Shown here: positions 12,271 to 24,307 of the stretch, piece by piece
Layout: every line of letters starts with the position of its first letter
How positions within the stretch are numbered: the stretch's first letter is position 1
Assembly: GCA_918026815.1 (NCBI GenBank)
Contig: CAKJVC010000010.1
Coordinates: 250,501 to 314,500 of the forward strand
Direction of reading: 5' to 3'
Origin: Chalara sp. BL73
Taxonomy: Eukaryota; Ascomycota; Leotiomycetes; Helotiales
Length of the DNA: 64,000 nt
Notes under the pieces: model-generated
Database searches by the model: none
What the model was told of the DNA's origin: nothing
What the model saw: the letters and a program-made list of their open reading frames with translations, nothing else
Position numbers and translations under genes: made by a program

Positions 12271-15200
12271 ATGTTCACTTTTTGCTCTCTTTTGGGCGCG
12301 CAGTCCGAATCAGCCGCATCACAGTCCTTGCTAGAGCTTGATGGCGGAGTCAAGATTCTTATCGATGTTGGATGGGACGAGCTATTCGATGCCGAAAAAT
12401 TAAAGGATCTTGAGAAGTAGGTTAAGTTTTCCTTGGATGGCCAGACACGAGAGCATATGTACACTTGGAAACGAAGATGTAGACACCAATGAAGAATTAC
12501 TCCACCACCCCATCTGCCTTGATGTTCTATATTCTTACTGCTGCGACATCTACCCTCTCCCTTGGTGCCTAGCAGAATTTACTGGATGATGCTAATGAAC
12601 GCCGTAGACAAGTCCCTACCCTATCCCTTGTCCTTTTAACGCATGCGACTATTGCCCATCTTGGTGCCTTTGCGCATTGTTGCAAGCACTTTCCTCTCTT
12701 TCAACGAATACCAATCTATGCAACATTGCCTGTCATACAGCTAGGTCGGACCTTGCTTCAAGATCTATATACTTCTACTCCCTTGGCCGCGACAGTCATC
12801 CCACGTGAAGCTCTTTCTGAGGCATCTTACTCATACTCTGAAACGATTTCGAAAGACCAGGAGCCAAATATCCTACTACAGCCGCCGAATAGCGAAGAGA
12901 TTGCTTCGTATTTTGCTCTGATCAACCCTCTCAAGTACTCGCAACCACATCAACCAATACCTTCACCCTGGTCGCCTCCTCTCAGCGGGCTTGCAATTAC
13001 AGCTTATAATGCAGGCCATACTTTGGGAGGAACGATATGGCACATACAACATGGTTTGGAGTCAATAGTATATGCGGTGGACTGGAACCATGCTCGTGAG
13101 CACGTTTTGGCCGGTGCTGCATGGCTTGGTGGGGCCGCTGCCGGAGGAGCAGAGGTCATCGAACAATTACGAAAACCTACAGCGCTGATCTGTAGTAGTC
13201 GAGGCAGCGAACGAGTAGCTCTTGCCGGTGGACGGACAAAGCGAGATGAGCTTCTTGTGGACATGATCAAGTCCTCTGTTGGTAAAGGGGGAATTGTTCT
13301 CATTCCTACGGACTCAAGTGCGCGAGTCTTGGAGCTTGCGTATCTATTGGAGCATGAATGGCGTACTGAATCGAAGGATGAGGATAGTCCTTTGCGAACG
13401 ACTAAGCTCTACCTTGCCAGCCATAACATCGGGGCAACAATGCGGTATACAAGAAGTATGCTCGAGTGGATGGATGATGGCATTATACGGGAATTCGAAG
13501 CGCAAGCGGGGGGTCAACAAAAAAATCAAAGTCAGCCAGGATCCGGTCCTTTCGATTTCCAACACTTGCGCCTGTTGACGCGGCGAAAGGAGATTGATCG
13601 GATTCTAAACGAGACTGACAATCTTGGACGCTCAGTAGGGAAGGTAATTATTGCTAGTGATGCCTCTTTGGAATGGGGATTCTCAAAAGATGTTCTCCGG
13701 AAAATGACTGATGACCGCCGTAATCTTGTCATTTTGACCGAGAAGATGGGACATTCTATGGAAGGAGGTAATCGCATAGGTTTAGCCAGGACGCTGTGGT
13801 CTTGGTGGGAAGAGCGACGAGATGGAGTAGCTACCGAAACATCGGCCAAGGGTCACAATTTGGAACAGGTCTATTCTGGCGGAAGGGAGGTCGAATTTAG
13901 AGAAGCCCAACGGCTGGCCCTTGATGGCAATGATCTTACCGTCTATCAGCATTGGTTGTCGACGCGACGACAGCTACAGACTACTCTCCAATCTGGAGGC
14001 ACTTCAGCAGCAGCTTTAGAGTCATCGGCTGATGTGATCGATGATGCTTCGTCAGACTCATCTTCGGACTCCGAGGAATCAGACAACGAGCAACAGGGGA
14101 AAGCGCTCAATATGTCTGCGACAATGGGCCAGGCAAATCGAAAGAAGATTGGGTTGAGCGATGAAGACCTTGGTATAAACATTCTTCTTAGGAAGCAGAA
14201 TATGCACGATTACGACGTAAGAGGCAAGAAAGGAAGAGAAAAGATGTTTCCCGTTGCCATTCGGCGGAAGCGTCATGATGACTTTGGAGAGATAATTCGG
14301 CCGGAAGACTTCTTAAGAGCAGAAGAGCGTGATGAGGTGGATGGCGTGGATATGCGAAATCAGCCTGGAAAATTCGATACCAAAGATAGTTTGGGGAAGA
14401 AAAGAAAGATCGACGATATTGTCGCACCGACTGATCGGAAAAAGAATTCGAGCGTTGCAAAAAGGCAGCAGCTTCAAAGAAACGGCGATCGTCTTTCACC
14501 AGGCTTCGACGAAATAGGTCACGAGATAGATGATCTGGATAGTCTTGACGAAGCGGAAGACGAAATTATTGGCCCTTCCAAATTAGTCCTTTCTACCGAA
14601 ACAGTTTCGATCAATCTACGTCTCGCATTCGTCGACTTCTCAGGCATTCATGACCAGCGAAGTTTGCATATGTTGATCCCCTTGATCGAGCCCAGGAAAC
14701 TCATTCTTGTTGGCGGCACGAAGAACGAGACTCTCAGTCTCGCAGACGAATGTAGAAAGGTTTTTTCTGACAGAAGCGAAAACATGGAAGAACGAGTCTA
14801 CACACCGGAAACGGGCGCAACCGTTGACGCTAGTGTCGACACCAACGCCTGGGCCATCAAATTGACTGATGCATTAGTGAAGCAGCTTCGATGGCAAAAT
14901 GTCAAAGGCCTCGGCGTCGTCACTGTAACTGGCCGTCTCGAAGCAAACCAGATCATCGAAATCGAAATTAAAGACGAAGGTAGTAACAAGAAACAAAAAC
15001 TACTCCCAGGCAAAGCGCCGGAACAAATGACCGTCGTTGTTGCCCCCGACATCCCAACCCTCGATATCCTCCCTTCAAGCATGCAATCCGCGACTCGCAC
15101 CGTCGCTCAACCTCTTCATGTGGGCGATCTCCGATTAGCGGATCTGAAGAGGATCATGCAAACTTCTGGACATACCGCAGAATTCAGAGGCGAGGGTATT

Positions 15201-15356
15201 CTGCTGATTGATGGAAGTGTTATCGTGAGAAAGCTTGGAACGGGCAGGATTGAGGTTGAGAGTACGGGTTTCAATACCGATGATGCTCCAGGACCAAGCT
15301 TCTATGCTGTCAAGAGCAAGATCTACGAAGGTCTTGCCGTAGTGGCTGGTGGCTAG
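12271..15356 (+). CDS. CFT2: Cleavage and polyadenylation factor subunit 2 (CPSF100/Cft2)
   Basis: Exon 1 is 12271-12416, then a 191-nt intron (GTAGGT to GCCGTAG), then exon 2 12608-15356; 964 residues. Cft2 is the pseudoenzyme partner of the nuclease Ysh1/CPSF73 in pre-mRNA 3'-end cleavage. Seen: the N-terminus MFTFCSLLGAQSES, a metallo-beta-lactamase core and beta-CASP region (AGHTLGGTIWHIQHG, DSSARVLELAYLLE), an acidic linker at about 440-620, and a C-terminal domain. The place where an active member has HxHxDH reads LTHATIAHLGAF here, so most metal ligands are missing, as in known Cft2 proteins. The start was chosen because the first exon matches the family N-terminus exactly in length. 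Confidence 0.95.
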
Positions 15357-15754
15357 ATAAAACATGTACTATTTTGAGGGAGATTTGCATGCGAAGCGCC
15401 AGGATGTATAATAGTGAGCACGTGTACCAACATCCAAGATTTCATAACGAAGGGTTTCGGCACGTTTAATAGTACCTCGACGAGTGATGTTGACTTGTTC
15501 ACGTGTAGATGCCCCTTTTCAACTCGGCTGTGTTATTTATTGAGTCCTCGTCGTGGCCATCCTCTCAACCACCAATCTGATTCATCACTCTCTTCACCCC
15601 ACGCACCAGAAAACCACAATCGGAAACTTTACAACCCATAGTGAACAATCCCTCTACGCAACACCATCACCCCATCAACCCGTCAAACGCCTTCCCCACC
15701 AACTTATCTCCGATCGCTCCGTCTCACAACCCCACAACAACCCCAACAACAACC
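15357..15754. other. Intergenic, 3' flank of CFT2
   Basis: C-rich on the plus strand toward the right end. No gene supported. Confidence 0.4.
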
Positions 15755-16041
15755 TCAAATCCACAACCCAGCAATCATCCTCTCCATCTCCTCATCCCTT
15801 TCCCCACCACGGGGCAGCGCCTCCCCGTACATCACGGCCGTCGTGCGCTGCACAAACCACGTCACCGCCCCGTCGTGGTCGAGAAGTTCTATGCTGTGGT
15901 GCTGCACCATTGGGATGTGGTGGTGCGGGTCTAGAAGCGTGGCGTACGTGCATTTTATGGATGAGGTGTTTTGGGGAAGGAGCGGGAGGAGGGGGGCTGG
16001 GATGGGGAGGGTTGTCTGTGTGAAGTGTGGGGAGGGAGGCA
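15755..16041 (-). CDS. Possible small hypothetical protein
   Basis: A minus-strand ATG at 16041 opens a 95-codon frame. The N-terminal third is Pro-rich low complexity, but the last 60 residues (TYATLLDPHHHIPMVQHHSI, then LLDHDGAVTWFVQRTTAVM) look like an ordered, conserved-type domain end. The frame stays open upstream to about 16285, through very Pro/Thr-rich sequence. I recognise no family. GC-rich sequence keeps several other frames open here, which lowers confidence. Confidence 0.35.
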
Positions 16042-16468
16042 TGGTTCTTTTTCTTGGGGCGGGGAGGTGTGATGTTGTGGAATTGGGGAGGTAGCGGTGA
16101 AGTGGTGTGGGGGGGCTAATTGGGATGCTTTTTTTGTGTAAGGCGTGGCTTTGCGTGATGAGAATCCGGGGAACAGAATGAGGATAGCTGGTTTTTGATC
16201 TGTATATTGGGCGGGTGGGGAGGTTATGGGTGGTATGGGAAGTATATGTATTGGATCTATCTCCTGATGAATGTTCGGTTTCCACAGCTGAATCTTTTGG
16301 TATAAAAACATGACTCTATATCGCTAGGCTTGACTGTTCAAGTCGAAAATTGTGCTATGACACAAGGTTGAAGAAGTAAAATACTCATCTATTTATCTCT
16401 CAAAAAATCGACCAATGGTATATGTCTAGATTTTTAACATGTCCTCTACTATCTAGACTTCCCGAACT
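16042..16468. other. Intergenic
   Basis: GC-rich then AT-rich sequence between the small hypothetical frame and the 3' end of the aminotransferase. Nothing recognised. Confidence 0.4.
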
Positions 16469-18607
16469 CTATCTAAACACGTCCTTGATCACGGCTGCAA
16501 ACCTTTGGATACCAAGCTCCATCTCTTCTTTCTGCGTTCTTGTTAGAATCTGAAGACATCTATGGAGTCAGATCACCTACAGTCGAATATGAATAAGCCA
16601 GCCTGAAATATCCAATGCCTTTCTCGCCACCTGCAGCTTTCGTAGTCTGCTTGTCCTTACCTTGCCATGGCTCAAAATAAATTCCAGCTCCCAGCAGCAC
16701 CTTCACATATCATCAGTTATTATCCATATTCCCCATTATGAAATGACACTCACCAGAGAGTCCGCAAACGTGGTCCATAGCTCATCACCGAAAATCTTCT
16801 CTGGGTCTTCAACCTTCTCGTCCTTCTGTAACTCCAAGAACCTTGGGCTTTGACTGTAGAGAAATCGCGTCCAGATGAACATTCCTCCCGTTGGTGGCAC
16901 AAAGCTAAATATTGGTTTGTCAGTGTCTTTCAGGTAGGCGACAAAGCCTTCGGCGCCAGGGACAGATATATCGGCGGCAGGTTTTATTGTGAAATTCGCG
17001 GCGAGGGAATCAATCTAGATGCGTCAGCAAGATGCCGATTGGTAATAGGCCGAGAAAAATAAAAGCGTACCATCCAGTTTCTTCGACGGAGATATTGCCC
17101 GCGTAAGTTGGAGACCCATTCTAGATACCCATCGATGCCCCATTTACTCAGGAGACTGACCACGATTGCCTGGAGAAGTTAATATATGGCTTGGAGATTG
17201 CGGAGCTAACTTACTTGGGACCATCCGCTTGGTGCCTGGGTCTCGCATTGTGAGCCACGAAGTAAAAGGTCTTTGAATTGTGGATTGGCTACAAAATAAC
17301 CAAGTCGTAAGCCAGGGCCTAAAGTCTAAGTTTTAATTAGCAGCTTACTGCCAAGTGAGATGTTGAGAAAGTACTTTGCTGAATGTATCCAAGCGGATGA
17401 CACGTCCCTGAGTGTCAAATTCCAGGAAAGAAGGCACTAAAGACTTCACAAACTCCTCCTGTGGGATTGGTGTTGGATCAGAAGATTCTCCAAGCTTATA
17501 CACTGGAAACTGAAGAAAGGAATAAGGATCATCTTCAGCAATTATGATGTCTAAAGCATGTTAGGAGGTGTGGCTAATGTGCAAAATCGGATCTGTGCTT
17601 ACCATACTTGACGCATAGGTCATAGATTTCTTTTCGTCTCGCACCATCCATGGTTGTACCAGTTGGATTCGATCCCACCGGCACAATGTTCAGCCTATTG
17701 TTTCATCAGTATTCATGCTTTACTCTTATGGGAATGATTATTACAGATGTGGCCTACGGATACCAGGATGCTCTGCTTCCCAGTTTGCAAGTGCTGCATC
17801 AAGTGCTTCAGGTATCAAACCCCGACCATCCTAATCATGAGATCTCAACATTAGCTCTATCACCATTTCAAAGTAAAAACAGCCTTCCAAAGATTATCTG
17901 CTCTAAAGACATTTTTTGATAGGGATGCATATCTTTGGAGTAAGCTTCTTGTAAAACTTTCCAGAATGATAAACCTTCTGAGAAAATGACCTACTTGGTC
18001 GATAGGCACAGCTCTGATGCCCATAGGTATCCACACGGATTGAGATGATGAAAATGTATGTCGCTCAGTAAGAATATAATCCCCAGGCTCGCACAGGAGC
18101 CGCACAATCTTCGCCCAGCCGTCCGTGTTGCCATTGTGAAGTAGAATCTCCCAATCGCCATAGGCTGGCTTGAAGACTTTTGCCGTGAAGTCATGAGCCC
18201 ATTTTACAAGAGATGCGTCACCAGATCCCGAGCCATATTGTAAAGCGGATGCCAGACTTATTAATTGATCTGGTCTCGCCTCCTTGGTCAAGAGAAGGTC
18301 ATCAAAACCTCCCTCGTACTTCCCTGAAGAATCGAGCACGGCTGAGTGTGGAAAAGCCTGAATGTTTGCACTCTGAAATGGAAATAGTGATGGATGAGGA
18401 AGACCTGGAAACTATTCAGACATATCCCGCTATGAAGATGAAAGATCACGTACCTCCAGCTAAGCTCACCATTCCCTCATAACTCATATATTGAATAATG
18501 CCTTTTAGAAAGTTGGGTGGCCGACTTTTGGAGTGTGTATTAACATGATGACTCATATCTATGGCCTTAGTCACGGTCACTGGAGCTATGGTGTCTAGAG
18601 CTGCCAT
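16469..18607 (-). CDS. PLP-dependent aminotransferase, Aro8/aminoadipate type (class I/II)
   Basis: Ten exons: 18607-18454, 18404-17995, 17830-17745, 17694-17603, 17550-17375, 17325-17215, 17169-17071, 17014-16754, 16700-16581 and 16531-16469, total 523 residues with all phases consistent. Fold-type I aminotransferases of the Aro8 group move amino groups between aromatic amino acids, kynurenine or 2-aminoadipate and 2-oxo acids. Seen: GMVSLAGG near residue 45, the SNPTGTTMD substrate/PLP loop, the phosphate-binding IIIAEDDPYSFLQ region, and the Schiff-base lysine K306 in DTFSKTLGPGLRLGY, whose codon is the last of exon 5. The ATG at 18607 is the first in frame. The third intron (17994-17831, 164 nt) is longer than the rest, so a small extra exon there cannot be excluded. 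Substrate is not decidable from sequence. Confidence 0.92.
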
Positions 18608-20235
18608 GATTCTTTTCTTGGGAAACAATCTATCTGTTAACGCTGGAAGTAATTTACAGAAGTAAAGCTGTTGTGAGCTCTATATAGATTGGTGAAAAAG
18701 TATACTAGTAGCTTTTATTTGTCTTCCATCCCGAATATCATGGTTACTCCGTATTCGGGTTGAAGATGCCTAATCTGGAAGCTTGGCGTATTCCGTTGTT
18801 TGAAGAATGGGGTCAACGCATTTGTCATTGGCTTCGTTCCTGCATATCTTTGTTAAAGCGGTGGTAAGCGAGGGGGATAGCGCCTTTGTTCTGACATATT
18901 GCACCATTATATGATACAATTGAGATTTGGCCGAAATGGCACTGATTAAGCATGTTTGCCTTTGTGACTAGAAATTTCATACAGCTTCAGTATTATAAAA
19001 AAAGGCGTAGCGTATTGTGAAGTCTACATGTGGATGTAGATGATCATTGAGTGCTTAGGTGTAAGTCGTATGGTCCCATATATATGTGTCTATCATGGAG
19101 ATTTCCCCAGTTTTAATACTTACTTCATTGTTTAATCCTGTCGCCTCCATAAGTTCATCCGCAATTTACATGTCGACATTCACACGCCTTTTCGCAATAC
19201 GGCCTTGAACCCAGCAACGTATCAAGCGGGCTCGTCATATTGAAATTGATTTGGCGTCAGTTCATTGCTAGATGAAACGTGATCAGGAGCTCCTACCTAG
19301 TTCCATTTACGTAAACAGTGACTATCTCCTACATGCATCAAGTAGCGCCTGAGATTTCATTACTAGTAGCCGTAGACCTTATGAACGATGATTCTCAGGA
19401 TTCAGCGTTGTCATATAAGAAATGTATTTGCTACTCTTAAGCTTTGTGTTATCAAGTTATGATCACCTGGTGCTACGAAGACCTCTTGGTAGCCAGCATC
19501 AATTTTAGAACTTTCTGAAGAGACTTTCATGTATTACTCTTCAAGGTTTCCCTTCAAGAGCTTCATTAAACATTCTTCTTTTCGAACACAGGTGTCAGAC
19601 CTGTAATTAGGTCTTGTAATATGGAGGTAATAGTATAGGATAGCGTATATCCGATTGATCTGCTTTTGTGTCTGTGACGAGTGACGTCGTGCTCAACTTT
19701 AAATAGTATTCTTATACCCTGATTGTCAGTCCCTTACTCCTGTGCTCTGAACCTGTGCCTCACCTTGGGCATACCGATTGTTACAGCAACAGCTTAATTT
19801 TCGGATATATAATTATTTGTATTCTGTATTATAGTTCTTAACTGTTTTTAAGTAAAAAATAAGTTCCAAATACCGAATGCGTTTTTCGGCGCAACGCGTT
19901 TAAGAAACTTGATTCTAAAGTCGAATAAAAAGCATTTAAAAAGCGCAAACTGTATGCCAGTTGTTGTAGTAGGAAAAATATCAGGGCTTAAGGTTCCTGG
20001 ATCAGTAAAATCAGCAATAGTATTTTTAAAAGGCATAGTTGTGGTGTTGTTGTTGTAAGGTTAGATATAGGAGACTTCGGTATTTTGATGATTCATGGTC
20101 ACGTGATCAACTACAGGGTTCTGAGCTCAACTAACGCTTTGGCGCTTAAGGGGATAAACTACTACTCACACTCTACTTTGTGCCCAAAACATGTTGAAAG
20201 GACTGAAGACTTTTCACACTCAATAACTCCTAATA
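18608..20235. other. Intergenic, AT-rich, start of accessory island
   Basis: 1.6 kb without a convincing frame. Composition is more AT-rich than the flanking genes, consistent with old decayed sequence, but no element ends or motifs were recognised. Confidence 0.45.
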
Positions 20236-20747
20236 ATGGATGTATGCCCTTCATTCAGCTTCGATTACGATCCTTGCCTCGCAGAATATGCAGTCTGTAA
20301 GCATTGCTACCTCTCCGCCCGTCCAGAGGCATCCTACAACTACATCGCAACGAGTTTACTCGTTCTGGACACGAGAATATTATCCAAGCCGCAAGTTCTC
20401 TTTCTCCAGCGCGCTGCTAATGACGACGACCCCAACAAATGGGAACCTCCTGGGGGAGCTTGCGATGACGATGATGAAAGCATTTTACACGCTGCCGCTC
20501 GTGAGCTGTGGGAGGAAACCCTTATTTCTTTACTCTCAGCGATGGAAAGAAGGTATGCCAGTTTAATTTTGCTGTGCGCGTGAAGGCTGAAAGTGGGATT
20601 CTTTCTTCGGTCGTGAGATTGAATCCTGATGAGCATCAACGATATATTTGGGCTGCTAAATGTGAGGTCAAAGCGAGCAGAGTAGACACTATAGACTTGG
20701 ACTTTACAAGAGAGGAAGTTAAGCGCAGAGTATTACTAGCATTTTAA
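20236..20747 (+). pseudogene. Broken Nudix hydrolase
   Basis: An ATG at 20236 opens a frame with the fungal Nudix layout: PSFSFDYDPCLAEYA, then IATSLLVLD, then WEPPGGACDDDDESILHAAA followed by RELWEE, a good Nudix box (metal-binding Glu residues present). Immediately after WEET the frame leaves the family pattern. The normal C-terminal part (FFTLSDGKKVCQFNF, NPDEHQRYIWA, ending in VLLAF at 20747) continues in another frame. The stretch that normally joins box and C-terminal strand is missing, so a frame-changing deletion near 20515-20525 is the simplest reading. Nudix enzymes hydrolyse nucleoside diphosphates linked to another group. It converges on the HET pseudogene downstream. Confidence 0.75.
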
Positions 20748-20826
20748 CACTTCAACGGATAGTTTACACAAAAGTGTCAGAAGAAAATTGAAATGCTGCC
20801 AACACGTTTTGCGGGATCGATCCAGC

Positions 20827-22826
20827 TTACACAATATCAAACGTCGTTTCACAGACTTCGCCTCTGAACAGCATGGCCATTCCCTTTCCTTTCATCAAGC
20901 CATGGACATAACTTTTACTTACGAGCAAGTGCCGCCTACTTATAGGTCTCAGACAGAACGGCACTTTACAACCAAACAAAACAGCAACCACATCCCCTGG
21001 TCTCAACGCCGCTGGTCCAAGCACATAATATCCTTTACTGTCCTTGCAAAAATCCGGCTTTCTGAAGCCGAGCTTGCTCACCGATGCTATTTCTCTTGAT
21101 GACTTTCATGCTTTGTCATTTCGGCGACCCTGTGAATCCCTTCTGATACCTTAGCGGATGCTCCCAGGGTTTCTACGATATACTTAGCTGCTTTACGTAG
21201 CCACACAAGATCAGATATCTTGTTATATGGCTTGCAACTATGTCCAGCAACTTGCACACAACCGTTGCTAAGCGTTTGCATGAACGCAAAAAAATCCTTC
21301 TGGCCGTTTAAATACCGATTATCTAGGTTGAAGCGTTCTTTTTGACAAATGTGATGCTAGAGCTGCTCTACTGTTGTAGATGGCTGGTCTAGCGCTTTTT
21401 TACCATAAAAATCATTAGAAAGTAACGGCTGGGAACACACTTCAATAGTGTCAATTTCCAAGCTATGCGTTCGAAGTATGATATCGTTGTTCTGCACAAT
21501 CTCGAGCTTTACCGTCGAATTTCCATGGGCGTGATGTGGGCAGAAAGGCTCAGCCAGGATAATGCTCCCAGATCGTCTCTAATCAGGCACCTAGGATGGC
21601 AGCCTATGTTTATTCAAGAGCCATTCTTTTAGGCACCTGTTTTCCTTATTTGTCACTGGGCAGCCAGAGGGGAGACTGTAACAATCATGCTGCACAGCTG
21701 CTAATAATACACAAGCCGAGGCTGAATTCACCTGCATTATCTGCATCGCAACATTGATATATGTTTGCTCGACAGTCTTCGTGTAGTCGGCAACGATTGG
21801 CACGGGTCCGCTGCTAAAATGGTGAGGTGTGTTTTTCGAGTAGTGACCGAAAAATGCAAATATACGGTCTGTCATCACTGAAGCGGAGATGGCGCACTCG
21901 TTGAAGTTCGTAAACGAAATTAAAGCGATTTGCGTAATGGGTGTTTTTATCCGGTTTTATAAATCGCTTGTACAAGAAAGATATGTCCGATGTTGTGATT
22001 TTTAGCGTGCTGCGAAGATAACGATAGCTCTTTAACTTTTCGCATACGCTAGCTAGCGTGTCCTAATTTATTACCGCATCGCCCCATATTATAGTCGCAG
22101 CTGCACCGGTTTCAATTTCCTGTACAATCTATTCGCGCTTTCAGTGCTCCGGTCGTTTACAAGCGTCGTGTTGGTGCTGGATATTTGAGGACTTACCTAT
22201 GTGCGGTTAGTCAATGCTTGAATAGTGTTACAATTCTCCCTGATATATTTTTTCAGGTCGACTATGTTTATATTAGACATGACATCTGAGAGATGACTCT
22301 CTAGCACTTTGTTAAGCGTGTGAACGAGCTTGAAGGCTGACACTGCCTCCTGATTCGTGTCTAATCCAAGCTATACTAAGACGGCGGCATTTCGATAGAT
22401 CCTGTTTATTAAGTGCACTTGCTGGCTTCGTTCAACCGCATCATTTTGATTTATGCAACACTGGTCAACTCAAATTCGACGTGGTCGGTCTTGAAAGCGT
22501 AGGCGACGCAAGGCGGCAAAGATTGAACTCTCTTTTAGCGGTAGCAGCTTTTTATTACCGCCGTTATCGCGAATTAGAATACAGTATGAAATATTAGGTG
22601 GCCCCGGATTTGCTCATACGTACGACACTGCTTTATACCTCCCTATTGAGTCAAGAGAATATGGTTTGAGTGTCCTTCTTAAGGGCTTATTCTGTTGCCT
22701 GGCGTTTAGTGTAAGTATTCGGATAGTTTCATGATCATTCAATGGCCTATATTTGTAATGAGTTATTCCTATGGCGGCCGTTGCATGACCCGGTTTAAAG
22801 AGATTTTCTGAAACGCGCATTTTCAA
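20827..22826 (-). pseudogene. Decayed HET-domain (heterokaryon incompatibility) gene
   Basis: Fragments in the expected order on the minus strand: the HET entry motif YKAVSYV at 22620, VDQCCINQND with ERSQQVHLINRIYRNAA (about 22380-22470), IVQEIETGAAATIIWGDAV (22070-22128), RIFAFFGHYS with DYTKTVEQTYINVA (21740-21870), and the C-terminal SKGYYVLGPAALRPGD with SYVHGLM (20827-21080). HET-domain proteins trigger growth inhibition or cell death after fusion with a non-self strain. Stops interrupt the frame at 22614-22616, 22470-22472, 22371-22373, 22129-22131 and 22063-22065, each where the family has Trp; at least one frameshift (near 21880) is also present. No intact product is possible. The ATG near 22820 could be the old start. 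Confidence 0.88.
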
Positions 22827-23428
22827 CTGCTATTTTTAGAGTGGAAAGAGTGACTATGATTTCGAACAAATGTCTAGGTTCTTGGGTCAATGATTGCTTA
22901 TACTCTGGCAGATCAGGCTCGAAATCGCTTTGTTATGGTTTCAGCTTTAGACCTGAGTACGCCCGATATACTGGCTCTCTCGCTTCACCCCATGTTGTGG
23001 TGGCTGCCAAGCAGAAGATTACACAACAACCCATGTGGGTTGACCTATCAAATTTAATGTGCTTAGTCTGCCTCATTAGAGCTGCATAGTCGACTGCTTA
23101 TCGCGGTGCACAACGTCTGAGTAGCCGCTTACCCAGCGCTTAGCCTCTTACAGCAACCACAACATCGTGAAGCTTCTTCAGTGAGGCTACCAGATGTTTG
23201 AGGGTAAGAACGCCGTGCATAATCCGAGTTTGTATCTCATTATCCATGCTTTTGACATGTTTAAGAGAACTTTACTTTTATCTGACTTTATTTTACCTGT
23301 TATTCGCCGTTTGGCAGATCTCTTCCATTACTCTCGATCTATAACCCAGGTCAAACCTTAACTATATTTTCAGTGTTTGGTTAAATTCATACTTCTTATT
23401 CTTATCCTATTCTCGGTTATCTTCTACT
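22827..23428. other. Intergenic between HET pseudogene and RelA/SpoT gene
   Basis: These two genes are divergent, so this 600-bp stretch would hold both promoters. A pyrimidine-rich run lies just before the RelA/SpoT start. No frame of note. Confidence 0.5.
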
Positions 23429-24307
23429 ATGTCTTCAAAGGGCAATTCCAAGTCTTGGAGTCAGCGACTCCATGTCGATTACGAACAGAAACAACCCCAA
23501 TACGAGAAACCTTCTACCGTGTCTTCAGAAGGCGATTCGAGCTCCTGGGTTCAGAAAGTTCTTGTCGATTATATACAGAAACAATCACAATACGAGGAGC
23601 TTGTGAGGCTCACCAGGGAGACCTGCGAGGAGTTGCTGGGGCATGTACATATTAAAGGAGTAGTGCAGGGGAGAGTGAAGAATTACAACTCGTTGCAGAC
23701 AAAGTTACTAGATTCTTCGCAAGCCGCCGAGTTTTCAGAATGGGTTGCGGAGAACAATGACATCTACATGCACCAGGACATGGGGGATCTTGCTGGAGTT
23801 CGCATTGGGCTCTTCTTTCCTGATGATATCGTCAGGGTTGTGGAAATAATTGGAAAACACTTCCATGAGATACATTCATTTGGTACAATCAGGGGTGGAC
23901 GAAAAGCTGTCCAAGACGCGAACCTGGCGATTGAGAAGCACGGAAATGGAGCATGGTTTGATGAGGCTCATGATGACTGGGAACATTATGGGTACAAGTC
24001 ATGGCAAATGGTGGTCGAATGGAAGGATCTTCCGCACAAGAATCTCAGTTTGCGACGGGTAGAAATCCAGATTGGAACAGTTGTTACTCAAGCCTGGGCC
24101 GAGGTACAGCACAATACCATTTACAAAAACCCCGCTGATATACGTGCTACGCCGACGATGAAGCGAATGATTGATGCTATCAACGGTCTGGCGATTACAA
24201 CTGATATTATGCTTAAGGAACTACAACGAAGCCTGGAGCAAGCTAAAAAAGAGAAGGAAGCTTTCGAAAACCAGCCTTTCCGCAACGGCAGGGACTTTCT
24301 TTCATAG
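23429..24307 (+). CDS. RelA/SpoT-domain nucleotide pyrophosphokinase-like protein
   Basis: ATG at 23429, 292 codons to TAG. The RelA/SpoT synthetase fold (alarmone synthetases; some members pyrophosphorylate nucleotides or tRNA) is readable at residues 75-235: GRVKNYNSLQTKL (81-93, basic ATP-binding motif), DLAGVRI (120-126, metal-binding Asp120), YGYKSWQMVV (187-196) and VEIQIGTVVTQAWAEVQHNT (211-230, metal-binding Glu212). The usual EIQxRT reads EIQIGT: the Arg is Gly216. No HD hydrolase or TGS domain is present, so it resembles a single-domain small synthetase. Residues 2-60 are a duplicated segment. The reading continues in frame after the TAG for 113 codons. It stands between a HET pseudogene and decayed genes. 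Function in fungi is not known to me; catalytic competence is uncertain because of the Arg change. Confidence 0.85.
   Translation: MSSKGNSKSWSQRLHVDYEQKQPQYEKPSTVSSEGDSSSWVQKVLVDYIQKQSQYEELVRLTRETCEELLGHVHIKGVVQGRVKNYNSLQTKLLDSSQAAEFSEWVAENNDIYMHQDMGDLAGVRIGLFFPDDIVRVVEIIGKHFHEIHSFGTIRGGRKAVQDANLAIEKHGNGAWFDEAHDDWEHYGYKSWQMVVEWKDLPHKNLSLRRVEIQIGTVVTQAWAEVQHNTIYKNPADIRATPTMKRMIDAINGLAITTDIMLKELQRSLEQAKKEKEAFENQPFRNGRDFLS
23432..23608 (+). repeat. Two-copy 90-bp repeat inside the RelA/SpoT gene
   Basis: Residues 2-30 and 32-60 are alignable: SSKGNSKSWSQRL with VDYEQKQPQYE, then SSEGDSSSWVQKV with VDYIQKQSQYE. The period is exactly 30 codons, so this is a tandem in-frame duplication that has diverged. 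Confidence 0.85.

Noticed and set aside
17831..17995. Possible extra small exon inside the long third intron of the aminotransferase gene
   Set aside because: The only in-phase reading after the donor meets a stop; a single intron with a CTAAT branch gives an uninterrupted family match.
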